A stretch of 64,000 nt of DNA. It comes from Manihot esculenta (Eukaryota > Streptophyta > Magnoliopsida > Malpighiales > Euphorbiaceae). Where the stretch lies: assembly GCF_001659605.2 (NCBI RefSeq), contig NC_035165.2, positions 11,032,445 to 11,096,444 of the forward strand, read 5' to 3'. A program made the position numbers and the translations under genes. Below are positions 36,659-47,959 of this stretch, piece after piece; position 1 is the first letter of the stretch; every line of letters begins with the position of its first letter. A model generated the notes under the pieces. That model was not told the origin of the DNA and did no database searches. It saw nothing but the letters and a program-made list of their open reading frames with translations.

Positions 36659-38869
36659 TGTAATACCCGGCTAGACTCCGGTATCGGAATCCCTACCGTC
36701 CGGTGGGACCTCGGATGTCGGAAACCTCTAGAAGGGTAAAACTATGATTTTATGAAATGTTTTCATGTATTTCATGTTTTTAAGTAAGAAATTAAATGAG
36801 TTTTTGCATGAAAAATCTTTGGAGGAAAACCCAGGTTCGGCCGCCGAAAGTCAAGTTCGGCCGCCGAACATGCATGCGTTTTGGAGGCACGTTAGGCCCC
36901 CGAAAGCATGAGTGAGGGAAGTCCAGGTTCGGCCGCCGAAAGTCAAGTTCGGCCGCCGAACATTGCATGGATACGGAGGCACATTCGGCCCCCGAACGTG
37001 GTCTGGCCAGCCACTATAAAAGGGTCCCTTAGCCGAAAACGGGCGAGCTTTTCCCCATTTTCGGCCAAGGTGAGCTTTCCGCCGCCCCTCACCCATTTTT
37101 GATGTTCTTCCTCTAAATCTTTCAAGATTTTCACTTGTTTTCCCTTGGTTTTGAAGATTTAAGCTTTTGAAACAAGTTTTGGAGCTTGGAAGTCTTGGAG
37201 CTAAATCCCTCCATTTTCCGAGCTAGGGTCGTTCTTCCTCTCGATCTTCAAGAGGTAAGCTTCGATCTATGCTTCTTTTATGTTTTATGAAAGTTTTATG
37301 CAAGTTGATGGGGTAGAATGCATGTTTAGGCTTGTTGTTAGGTTTATGGGTTTATGTTGTGATTTGAACAATGTATGTTGGAAATGTGTTGTTTGAAGTG
37401 TTGTAGTTGGGGTATATTATAGTTTGAGACCCCTAGGTGTGATGTATGATGTGTATGCATGTGTAGAAACAAGTTTATGCATGTTTTGAGGCGTTTTGGA
37501 GGCTGTGGACACAAGGGAGCCAAGTTTCTGCCCTTCGGCAGAAACTCAGGTTCGGCCGCCGAAGTGACTTTCGGCCGCCGAACCCCCTTGTGGAGGCAGT
37601 TTCGGCTGCCGAAGCCTGCCCCCGAAACTCAAGTTTCGTCTCTGTCTGGGAGGTTCGGCCGCCGAAAGTGCCGCCGAACCTGCATGACTTTCGGCTGCAG
37701 AGGGACTTTCGGCCGCCGAACCTGCCGCCGAAAGTGCCCTGTTCAGCCATTTCTTGCATGTTTTCATGTGATGTTTTCAGGATGTTTTAGGGGGGTTTTT
37801 GGGGAGTATTTTAGAGTCATATTCATGTATGTTTGGTCCCTCATTTGAGTCCACCTGTGTAGGTTCGGACCCGAGGAACCGAGACCCCCAGCAGTGAGCC
37901 AGCTGCTTCAGAGTCTCTTCAGAGCTAGCCAGAGGTGAGTGGAATAAACTTTAAGTTTTAAAGCAAATTAATGAAATGTTTTAGCATGATTCACGCATCA
38001 TGAATGCCATGAGATATATTAGGTTGTTTGCATTAGAATTCACGAATATGTTGCATTGCATACTTTGTTGTTGATGTGGATGAATGTTGAATGATCCATT
38101 AGCCCTTGTATGTCATGATAGCCTATGTGAGTCCAGGTGTGCCTGCTACGGCTCTACGCCCCTGGCACTATGACAGATTATGGAAGTCCGGGTGTGCCTG
38201 CTACGGCTCTACGCCCCCGGCATGTATAAGTAAGAAAGATAGGGGCTAAATGGTGACAAGTTCATCCTTGTTGTGAAATGTTTGTGTTATGGCGCATACA
38301 TGAAAGCATGATTTAAATTGACGTTTTATTATTCTGCTCACTGGGCTCTAGTAGCTCACCCCACTCCCTTTATCCCCAGAGTTGCAGGTACAGGATAGAT
38401 CGGGAAGTCGGCTAGAGTGAAGTTAAGTCATGTATGTTGTAATAGATAGTAGTGGACATGAACATGATGTAATGAGTATTTATGACCATGTAATGTAATG
38501 AATGATTTGATGATGTATTGAGGATTATAGTAGTGCTTGACCTAGAGGTGTGTGAATCCCCATTATGTACAGAGTGTTTAAAGAGTAATGATGTTAATGA
38601 CCATGATTATCCAAGCTGATATGTATGATGATGATACCCCATTGGAGCATTTGATGAGGACTCCAGTGTGGGGTTTATGTATGATTTTGTGCATGCACAG
38701 GTTTTGCTTGGATAAGAGAAAAGAAAAATTTTTACAGATCATGTATATGTTGTTATGTATGGGATTCCACAGGTTTACAGGAGGTATGTAGGCTTGCTAC
38801 GGGTCCCGGCGGCCTTAAGCCGATCTGGATCCTAGCGCCGGTAACGGGTCGGATTTCCGGGTCGTTACA
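36659..38869 (+). mobile_element. Inner family T solo LTR
   Basis: 2211 bp, TGTAATACCCGG ... GGGTCGTTACA, with a perfect 5-bp target duplication AAAAG (36654-36658 and 38870-38874). The target is the TATA box (CTATAAAAG) of the outer LTR. Its own TATA box (CTATAAAAG) is near 37013. It carries about a dozen TTCGGCCGCCGAA-type motifs in two clusters and a 93-bp tandem duplication (36831-37016). Confidence 0.93.
36831..37016 (+). repeat. About 93-bp tandem duplication in the inner LTR
   Basis: Two copies, starting near 36831 and 36924, each carry two TTCGGCCGCCGAA motifs, a GGAGGCAC word and a CCCCCGAA word. They lie directly upstream of the LTR TATA box and may be enhancer-like, as often seen in LTR promoters. 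Confidence 0.8.
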
Positions 38870-40221
38870 AAAAGGGCCAAGGGTCGGTGGAAGGAGGTTA
38901 TTTCTCCTCCACTTGCAGCCAGAGGTGAGTTTCAGCCTCTCCCACGTTGACTTTCATGTTTTCCATGATTTTCATCAAAGCTTTCAAGAGTTTTAAGAGT
39001 TTTGGTGACTTATGAAGGTTTTGAGCAAAAGAACCAAGTTTTGAAGCTTGGAGCTTTGGAAGAGCTTTTCTTCATATCTCCACGTTAGGATCCTTCATCC
39101 TCAAGTTCTTTAAGAGGTAAGTGAAGATCCTGAGCTTCTTTGATGATTTTGAAGGTTTTATGAAGTTTGTATGGGTAGTATGCATGTTTAGGTTTAGGTG
39201 AGGTTTTTGGTGATTTGTGGTGTTCAAACATGTTTAAGTGTTATGTGCTATGTTTGTTTGGGGTTTTAGGGTAGTTTTAGACCCCTTTGTGCATATATAT
39301 GTGTATATGCTAGTTGGGAGTAGTTGATATGCATGTTTGTAGGTTTTTGGGCAAAGTTTGCATGAAACAGAGCAGGGTTCTGCCCTTCGGGCAAAACCAG
39401 GTTCGGCCGCCGAACCCCTTGTGGAGGCAGTTTCGGCTGCCAAAGGTTACCCCCGAACGCTAGGCTTTCGGTTTAGACAGAGACTTTCGGCCGCCGAAAG
39501 AGGGAGTTCGGCCGCCGAAAGTGTGTGAGTTTCGTCTCTGGACGAGACCTTCGGCCGCCGAAGGTGCCGCCGAACATGCATGAGTTTCGTCTCTGGAGTG
39601 GGGTTTCGGCCGCCGAACCTGCCGCCGAAAGTGCCCTGTCCAGCTTTCTTTTGCATGTTTTATGTGATGGTTTTCGGTTTGTTTAGAGGGGTTTTGGGGA
39701 GTTTCTTAGAGATGTTCTTGAGTGAGTTTGGTCCCTCATTTGAGTCCACCTGTGTAGGTACGGACCAGAGGAATCAGGGAGGTCAGCAGTGAGTCCAGTG
39801 TCCGACCTGCAGAGTCAGTTCAGAGATAACTACATGTGAGTGGAACTAACTTTAATGTTTTAATATGAGAAATGGATATTTTTATCATGTTTCATGCATC
39901 ATGAATATGCTATAGGCTGAGTGCATTAGTGAACACGAATATGGCGCATTGCATTTATCCTTGTACTTGGCACTGCTCCTTGTACATTGTTTCTATGAGA
40001 CGGCACAGACTTCGTGAGGATTCATTAGCCCTCAGAGGAAAGACCTGGAACAGCCTTACGGGGACCAGGCACAAAGACCTGGAACAGCCCTACGGGGACC
40101 AGGCACATGGTACTCCGGTACCCCAGATGAGATAGAGGGAGTTTTGATCCGTCCGGCCGAGGTGATGTGCTTATGTGTTGCATTCCATGAGAGCATGTTT
40201 TAGCACCTGTGATTTTCTTAC

Positions 40222-40530
40222 TAATCCCTACTAGAGCTCCTCATGGCTCTAGGCGGATCAAACTCAGAATGTTAAGCCTGGTTTTGCTCATAAACATACA
40301 ACAATAAAGAAACATACATAAACTGATCATGAGACTCCACAAAGGGATGACAATTCTTATAAGTCAAGCACCATTCTATACACTATACATATATATTTAC
40401 ATGTCCACACTAGCTATTACACTACTCTGTACTCTTCCTGTACCCTGCTGAGTTGTCTCTGACCTCTGAACCTGCACAACTGGAGTTAGGGGAGAGGGAT
40501 GAGCTACTATAGCCCAGTGAGTAGAATATC
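40222..40530. other. Inverted segment inside the outer solo LTR
   Basis: Here the plus strand reads GAGCTACTATAGCCCAGTGA, the reverse complement of the CTCACTGGGCTCTAGTAGCTC found in order in the other plus-oriented LTRs (38338 onward). Sequence on both sides is in normal orientation. Boundaries are approximate. Confidence 0.75.
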
Positions 40531-40649
40531 ATGTATGGGATTGCACAGGTATACAGACAGGATAGCAGGCTTACTACGGGTCCCGGCGACCTTAAGTCGA
40601 TCTGAATCCTAGTGCCGGTGGCAGTTCGGTGTCCGGGCTGTTACAGTTC

Positions 40650-41404
40650 TAATGACAGAGTCATCTCTGCAACAAAGTTAGCTAGCACCTAGGCTTTCAT
40701 GGCCTTCCTTAGGACATACTTGATACCGTAGGCCGATAATATTACCGCCTAGGAGGATAACCGCCCTGACAATTCTGGTTGTGTAAAATCTTCCATAACG
40801 GGTAATCTATTCTGACTTCTATGGTATGTGACTCAATGTATGGTCACAGCTTTGTGGCTGACATTAGAACTATAAATGTCAACTTTTTGAGGGGAGGGTA
40901 GTTCAACTCTGCCCCTTCAACACCTAGCAGGCATAGTATACTGGGCTTCACCCCCACTGTTTTCACGAACAAGCATTGAGCAAACTGTTTCTTTTGTCAC
41001 AGACAAGTATAGAAACAAAACTTCATCTTCAACGGGCGGGCTTAGCAGCAAAGGGGATGATAAAAAGGTTTTTAGACTTTCAAATACCTCTTTAACACTC
41101 TTCTCCCCGTTCAAACTTGCCTTTGCCTTTTAAGGTCTTGAAGAACGAGATGCACCTTCTGGCCGAGCACAATATGAAACAAACAAGTGCAATGACCCAC
41201 ACATTCAGCCTTTGTACCTCATTAATGGTTTTGGTGCTTCCATATTTTGGATGCCACTAATTTTCTCTAGGTTCGCCTCTATACCTCTTTCTGAGACTAT
41301 ATATTCTAGGAACTTCCGAGTTTTACTTCGAAGGTGCACTTTTTAGGGTTCAACTTCATGCCCACCATGTCCATAACGTCAAAAACTTTTCGGATAACTT
41401 ATGA
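40650..41404 (-). pseudogene. Element A reverse transcriptase / RNase H remains
   Basis: On the minus strand 40917-41114 reads FESLKTFLSSPLLLSPP then LFLYLSVTKETVCSMLV, the RT-RNase H connection of Tat-like gypsy pol. Towards 41400, HMVGMKLNPKKCTFEV (about 41335-41380) is the RT thumb start. It ends abruptly where the LINE begins. Confidence 0.8.
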
Positions 41405-43683
41405 TGGTCTTCCAAGGATCGACAGACTGGAATGGCGCTTTGCTCTTGATGATTATGTTAGCTAGATTTCCAGAACAGTGGAGAACTATCATCTCTAACT
41501 GCCTCTCTTCTTGCAATATAAAGATTTTGTGGAATGATCATCTCTCTCATAGCTTTCGACCATCTAGAGGGGTTCATCAGGGAGATCCTATTTCCCCCTA
41601 CTTATTTGTTCTAGCTATGGAAAGGTTCAATCACCATATTTCTCAAGCTATTTCTGATGGACGTTGGATATTGGTTTCCCTAGCTCGCCACTGCCCTCTC
41701 TTGTCTCATTTATTCTTCGTTGATGACCTCCTGTTGTTTGCTAGGGTGTCCATTGAGCAGGTTCAATTGATTAAACAATGCCTTGAGGAATTTGGAGTAG
41801 CTTCCAGTCAGAGAGTTAATTATGCGAAGTCTAGAATCCTGTTCTTGTCATCTATTGACAGTGCTCTCCAAAATCAGATCTGTTCTGTTGCGGGGATGGC
41901 TCTTACAGAGGATATGGGAAGCTATTTAGGAGTCTTGATTGTCCATGGCCAACTTCGAAAGAATCTTTTCGATCCGCTCCTCTATAAGATGGATTCTGCT
42001 GTAGCTGGCTGGAAAACAGGCTTACTTTCATTAGCAGGGCATGTAACACTTGTGAAGTCGGTTATTTTTGTTTTACCTAATCATGTTATGCAATCTATCC
42101 CTCTTCCCAAGTTTGTCTATGATGAAATTGATAAGAAGATTTGCGGTTTCATTTGGAGTGATCAGATTGGGAGGCGTAGAGTCCATATGTTTAGCTGGGA
42201 TATTCTCACGTTACCTGTGGATCACGGGAGTCTAGGTATACGAAGCTGTCGGGAGATGAATACTGCTTGGCTAAGATTGGTTGGCACCTCCTCAAGGATG
42301 CTATAGACTTTGGAGTCTTGTTTTGAGAGGGAAATATGGTGTGTTTAGCTGGAGCATGAATAGTTTTATGGCTAAACCTATTTTTTGTATAGTTTGGAAA
42401 AGAATTATTCAGAGCACCCCCTGTTAAGGAAAGGTATATACCAATCAGTTTATAACGGTATAATAACTAACTTTTAGGAGGATCATTGGATTGGCAATTC
42501 TCCTTCAAAATTTGTAACTATTTGTCCAATTCCAAAGAATATCAAGTCATCTATGGTTGCTTAAATGTGGTCACCAGCAGGTTGGAATGGGGAGCTCGTC
42601 TGCTCGTCTTAATGAAGAAGCTTGCCTTTAATTAAAACCCGTGTCTAGTTTCTGATTTGGATGCTATGGATGAGGTGGCTTGACAGCTCTTAAATAATGG
42701 GGTGTTTTCTGTTAAGACCACATATGCACTAATGAATCTATTTGTGCACTAGCCAAAGAAAGAGCTGTGAAAGACTCTATAGAGAATAAAGGAGTCGCAA
42801 TGCTGTCGTATGTTCCTTTGGTTAGTTCTATAGGAGAAAATCATGATGAATACTGGGAGATTTCGACGAGGATTTACTGATGATCTAGGTTGCATTATTT
42901 GTGGTGCAAGTGAGGAATCCATCCTCCATGTGCTTTGAGATTGTCTTACTGCAACTCAGGTTTGGCAGTGTGTTTGGGATGTATACTTCATTCTTTAACC
43001 TTCCAGTATTGAGTTGGATTCTAGTTGAGGCAGAGTTTTTTTCTTCTATTGCTCATAATTTTCATCCTCTGGATGTCTTGTGTATTACCATCTAGTGGAT
43101 TTGGAGCGGACAAATGAGATTGTCTTTCAATTCTTCAAACCTATTAGCTGCCTTAATGCAAAGTTGTGTTTATTATTAGCCCAATTTAGCTGTAATAATG
43201 ATGCATAGGTTAAACGCTCTAGTAGCTCTTATCATCCTGTGAAAACCATTATTTCTGTTAGGTGGCAAGTCTCAGCAAAGGGATGAATTGTGATGGTGCT
43301 GGTAAAGAAAATCCAGGACATGGGGATGCAGGTGGAGTGATATGGAATAGTATGAATACCGTGAGATTGGGTGTGTATAATGCCATTATGGCTGATTTAA
43401 AGAGTCTAATTCATGGTTTACAATGTGACTTGGACCATAGGTTTCGATGGGTGGAAGTTAATATAGGCACCAAATTGGTACTGGATACCCATTGTTTTAA
43501 AGAAATAATAAGTTAGCGGATTATTTAACTAATTTAACTGTTTTTTTCACATTCAAAATTTTAAAATCATTTGAGTTTTTACACCTGGACAGATAAGGTG
43601 TTGAATGGTTTAGAGTAGTGCATATTGTGTCAGTAACAGTTTATCTTATTGGATAATCTCATTTTTGAATAAAAAAAATTGAA
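41405..43683 (+). mobile_element. 5'-truncated LINE (L1-type non-LTR retrotransposon)
   Basis: The reverse transcriptase part is open for 301 codons (41401-42306): RGVHQGDPISPYLFVLAMER, then FVDDLLLFA (canonical FADD), then YLGVLI and AGWKTGLLSLAGHVTLVKSV. After stops, a zinc-binding segment near 42885-42950 reads CIICGASEESILHVL. An RNase H domain follows at 43265-43500 (CDGAGKENPGHGDAGGVI). It ends near an A-rich tail (about 43667-43683). The 5' half including the endonuclease is missing. Stops make it inactive. A target duplication was not found. Confidence 0.88.
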
Positions 43684-43735
43684 ATTATTTTAATTAATAA
43701 TATTTTTTTATGTAAGCTGTGTGTAAATTGTGGTC

Positions 43736-43744
43736 TATATATAA
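43736..43744 (+). promoter_or_regulatory. TATA box of the SPIRAL1-like gene
   Basis: TATATATAA lies about 30 bp before a CT-rich start region and 120 bp before the leader donor site. The end of the LINE is only about 50 bp upstream. Confidence 0.6.
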
Positions 43745-43769
43745 CGCTCACATTTGGCTTTTGCTTTCA

Positions 43770-43864
43770 CTTTCCATTTCTGTGAGCTCGCAAGCTGCTG
43801 TTACTCTCACTCTCTTCCTCTGCTCTGGATTCCGCTCTCCAGATCTGATCCTAAAACTCCCAAG
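43770..43864 (+). other. Non-coding first exon of the SPIRAL1-like gene
   Basis: A CT-rich leader ends at CCCAAG|GTAAGT (donor at 43865). The intron runs to TTTTTTCCTAG at 45487, three bases before the start codon (1.6 kb). The start of this exon is estimated. Confidence 0.65.
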
Positions 43865-45490
43865 GTAAGTTAGAAACCCTAATCTCCTTCCTATCTCTTC
43901 TTCTATCTTTGATTTGGAGAGTTATATCAACATCTTCTTCGCTTTTGCTTTTACTGATTTGATGTTTTCGCTTCGCATTGTTTGCCGATTTTTTCCTAAT
44001 CTCAGTACTTGAAGTGTTAGCTTAAATAGCTTCGAACTAAAATTGCATTCTTCTGTTGGATCTGTTGTTTCTCTTTAGTTTTGGATTGAGACGCTTCTTT
44101 TCTTGAATATAATTAGGATGATTGTGGGTTATGGATATTTTTCTGTTTTGTACTGAAACTGACACAAGGTTAATGGGTGCTGTTATTTTGCTTTGGTTTT
44201 GGTTATGGGTAGCTAGCTTATTTGGGAATAGAAGGTTCCAGATATGTAGGCTTTTCTTTATTTGTGGGCTACTATATTCTGCTGTTTTTTATTTTGTCTG
44301 CTGGTTACGCCTATTATTTTTCCTGTTTCTTTTACCCTTCCTTTGGCATGATTCATTTTGAAAGAAAAGAATTCAGATGAATTCTTGCAAAATCATGCAA
44401 GAATTCAACTTCCTTTAAAATGAAAATTTTTTAAGTTAAAAAGTATTGAATTCTTTCATTCCAAATAAGAAATTTGAAAGAAAAGAATTGAATGGAATTG
44501 AATTCTTGTAAAATCTTTGATTCTAAACAAGGGTTTAATATTTTGCAACTTATTTGTTAATTGCATAGCTTGTCTTTGTAATATGGCTTCTATAAGCCAC
44601 TGTGTCTTGATGAAAATAGTTTCCAGTCAAGTCGTGCAGTTAATTTTGTATGTAGTTCTAGATTATAGGACCCATAACAAAGCTTTTAAGTGCTTACTAT
44701 GTGTTTCATTAGGTCTGTTAGGTGAGAGTAAAGAAGGGATAAATAAATGTCAGAAGGGGCGAGTAACTTTTCTACCTTTGATTGGAAGAAGGTGAGCTGG
44801 TAGTAGGTAAGGTTAAGGAAGAATAAGCCTTACCCTCCATCATCCCTCAAATCTCAGTTTTCTTACACTCCAATATGGGGGTATAAGGAGGAGGGGTAAA
44901 AGTAAGTTATTATGTTACCTCTTTATACCCTTCCTTCACCTCTTTCAAAATACAAAAAAAAAAAAAGAAAAAAGAAAAAAAAAAACATTGCCTCCTCCTT
45001 CACAAACATGCAACTTCTTTACTATGATCCTTCTTACTCTTCTTGAGGTCCTTTTTCCTTCCATTAAATTACCTTTCCTCACCCTATCCAAACAGAATGT
45101 AAAAATTGAGATCAGATAAGAAGCCCAAAAGTTTTATAAAAGCATTTTCCTCCGCACATGCCCAGGGTCTTAGAATTTCCAAGTAACGGGGGCACTCTAG
45201 TATGGATCAAGTTGCAGATGCACCTTTCAAGACTTGTTTGTTTGGAAACTGAATATTTTTTAATTTTGGAAATTGAAGTGACTGTGCCGGGCAAGGAAGC
45301 TTGTGTGATTCTCATTATTAAATTCAAATGTTAGTGACATAGATTGCTATAAAACTTTATGAGCTTACTTGTTCACCTTCTGATGACTGATGCTTGCAAT
45401 GATTGCCCAAACTGCTGCTTGTTTTTCATGATTTATTCTTTGTTCTCATCAGATGGTTTCATCTTGTTTCTTGATGTTTTTTCCTAGAAA

Positions 45491-46781
45491 ATGGGTCGTG
45501 GAGTTAGCAGTGGTGGAGGCCAAAGCTCATTGGGCTATCTTTTTGGGAATGGAGAGGCTCCAAAGCCCTCCACCAACACCCAACATGCTTCAAATGATGG
45601 GCAAACCATGAATAATGTGCCTCCCTCCAAACCTGTTTCTGCTCCTCAGCCGGTAGATGTGACCAAGCAGATACCTGCTGGTATTAATAGTACTTCTGCA
45701 AACAACTACATGCGTGCAGATGGCCAGAATACTGGAAACTTCCTCACGGTATGATTTTTAGTGATTATGCTCTTCTTCTTTGGCAAAGTGCAAATGGGTT
45801 ACTGTTTGGATTTCTTGTCTATGCATGGATGTAAATTTTTTCAGCTTCATGATGTCTCATGAAACTTTTCAAGATGAAGAAATATACTTGATTTAATCTC
45901 TGTAAAGTTTCATTTGTTTTATTGGAACGAACTGGAACTACCCGGCTGATTGTCATGCATAAATACAAATGGAAGCAGTATCTTTTCAATTTATTCCACA
46001 TAATATTTCTTGTTTGCAAAGTTCTGGGATTTGTGAAGTCTGCACTTCTGTATTTTTAGTAAGAGAAAAATCTTGTGTAGAATTGCCATGCATTGAAGTC
46101 AAATCTGTTAATCTGTTTTTTGAAGTCGAAAGTCCTCTCAAGTGTTATGATGGAACTTCAAGCTTGCAAATATTAAGTCTAGGCTGATAACCATTTCTCT
46201 TTCATATTCATTCTCTAAAATGATTCTGGTGTTAGTATTCAATTCATAAGCTGTAACTTAATAACTAGGGTTTATTTAGCATTGCTATTCGAACTGTGAG
46301 AAAAACACTTTCTTAAACATGTTACTTAGAGGGTATTAAAAAACGATTTTAACTAAATTTGACATATTTTAGTTATAAAAATACTAAAACAACAAAATTA
46401 CTTTTTTCAAACCGTTTTTTGCAATAACATAGTGCTTTTTCTAAAATGCCTTTTTTTTGGCCCTCAACAAAGCCTTGTGAGCAAGGGTTGATGGGAACAT
46501 CATGGAGCTTTTGATTGAAGGAAGAGATGAATAATTCAAAACATTTTATCAAAGGAATTGTTTATGGTGCTTTGAGAATCTTTCTTGAGAGCTGCTTTTA
46601 AACACTCAAACGAATCTTAACTGTGTTTCATGACATGCAAATTTATTCTTTCTTGAAGTTGTCAATTCAGTAGCCTAACAAAATTTCTTACTGAGTGCAG
46701 GATCGACCTTCAACCAAAGTCCATGCTGCTCCTGGTGGTGGATCTTCTCTGGGATACCTCTTCGGTGGTGGTAGTAACTGA
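45491..46781 (+). CDS. SPIRAL1-like microtubule-associated protein, 2 coding exons
   Basis: Exons 45491-45748 and 46701-46781 join in phase 0 to encode 112 aa, the usual size of SP1L proteins. The N-terminal GGGQSSLGYLFG (about residues 8-19) and the C-terminal GGGSSLGYLFGGG (about 98-110) are the paired repeats that define the SPIRAL1 family. The middle is Pro/Ser/Asn-rich and low in complexity. Family members bind cortical microtubules and help keep directional cell expansion. The start is MGRGVSSGGG, preceded by a leader-intron acceptor. The 3' UTR probably extends to about 47110. The gene is intact, with an old LINE just upstream of its promoter. Confidence 0.95.
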
Positions 46782-47119
46782 GATATACCTTAATCCCATC
46801 CTGATGGAAGTTCTATATGTCAATTCTTGTGGAAACCTGTAGTTTGGATGATGCATTGGAAACCTGTAGTTTGGATGAAGCAATGCATTCACTATAGTAC
46901 ATTTTAAGCGAACCTGTTGGATCATGCGATGTAACATATTGGTGGTGGTGGTGTTTGTTTTGTTCAATCAAAAGGCATTTTATATGCATGAACTTTACTA
47001 TTGTGTTTTCAGCGATATTTCTATTTGCAGAGGGAGCTTTGCTCCTTCCAGTAGATTCTCTCCCCCTTTTTATGTATGTGAATATATCAAGGTTTTCTTC
47101 CATTGTTAATGTCTAGTTT

Positions 47120-47945
47120 AAAGTAGGTATAGATTCATGTTGATGTTGATTAGGATTTTTATTTGTGAAACCTTTTCTGTCAAATGGGGTTATTAAATTG
47201 ATAATGGGGAAAAGTAGCAGTCGCTGAAACAACGTTGAATGCCTTCAGGAGTCTGCCATTACCATTCACGTCTGGGAGACAACGTTGTCTAACTTTTGTA
47301 GAATCGTATTATACAATCATATTCCAAAGATAACTTATTTAAAAACCTACTTTTAAAAATATAAATATATTTATATAAATAACCATATAAACTATTTAAA
47401 AAAGAAAACTATCACACACATCTCTAAATATAGGCATTTATTTATTTTTTTTTTGAAATGAAAATTGAGAGAATAGATCTAAACGGGCATTGTTATTAAG
47501 TTTAATAATCAAATTATTTTAATTTAATATGAGAATAATTAAACCCAGTTTCCATATCCCCAATCCCCTACTCAAACAAAAAAGTTAAAATTATTTAACA
47601 TAACAAACATATACATACACAGGTTATATGTGTACTTCCCCAAAATACAAATGAATTTGTTTAATACAAATGGATTATTATATTTTCAGAATACAATTAA
47701 GCTTGTTAATTTTTATACATGGGTTTATTAACGCTTCCAAAATACACATGAATTAGCTCAACATAGATGGAGCAACCATGCACACAAAAATAATTACGCA
47801 TTTCTTTGACAGGCTTGCTGGGAACACAAATAACAAGTAATGAAGAAGCAATTTACTAACAAATCTCTATATGTACATAAATTCAAACAGAATGACAGTA
47901 TGGTAATCCTAAAAATGATGCATAGCATCCATCCAGCAGACAGAT
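47120..47945. other. Spacer between convergent genes
   Basis: AT-rich, no gene signal. It contains the 3' UTR ends of the SPIRAL1-like gene (left) and COQ4 (right). Confidence 0.6.
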
Positions 47946-47959
47946 TGCGGTTAGGCCAT

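Larger units (their letters stand above)
36405..40645 (+). mobile_element. Outer family T solo LTR (itself interrupted)
   Basis: It starts TGTAATACCCGG and ends GGGCTGTTACA. Flanks are GTTTT (36400-36404) and GTTCT (40646-40650), a 5-bp target duplication with one change. No internal retrotransposon sequence lies between its ends, so it is a solo LTR of about 2.0 kb plus the inner insertion. Its strand is opposite to host element A. A segment near 40222-40530 is inverted. Confidence 0.88.
25406..41404 (-). mobile_element. Element A: Ty3/gypsy retrotransposon of Tat/Retand type, truncated and nested
   Basis: Read on the minus strand. The 3' LTR is 25406-25596 plus 32746-33135, split by element G1. 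Next to it is a purine-rich tract (minus strand of 33136-33150). A UTR with a tandem array follows (34050-34600), then integrase and an archaeal-type RNase H (34845-36404). Two family T solo LTRs come next (36405-40645), and finally reverse transcriptase/RNase H remains at 40650-41404. Gag and the 5' LTR are missing: the element stops where a LINE begins. The additional RNase H with a TNNVAEYE motif is what points to the Tat lineage. Many stops make it inactive. Confidence 0.75.

Noticed and set aside
36851..37848. Several overlapping open frames rich in FGGR, AAE and RPPN on both strands of family T LTRs (also near 39.5, 56.3, 57.1, 61.0 and 61.7 kb)
   Set aside because: They arise from the TTCGGCCGCCGAA motif read in different frames. 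Copies are not conserved in start, stop or length, so they are not genes.
25406..43683. A CRISPR-like or novel defence array suggested by regularly spaced repeats
   Set aside because: Repeats are adjacent tandem units without unique spacers, inside retrotransposon UTRs in a plant genome.
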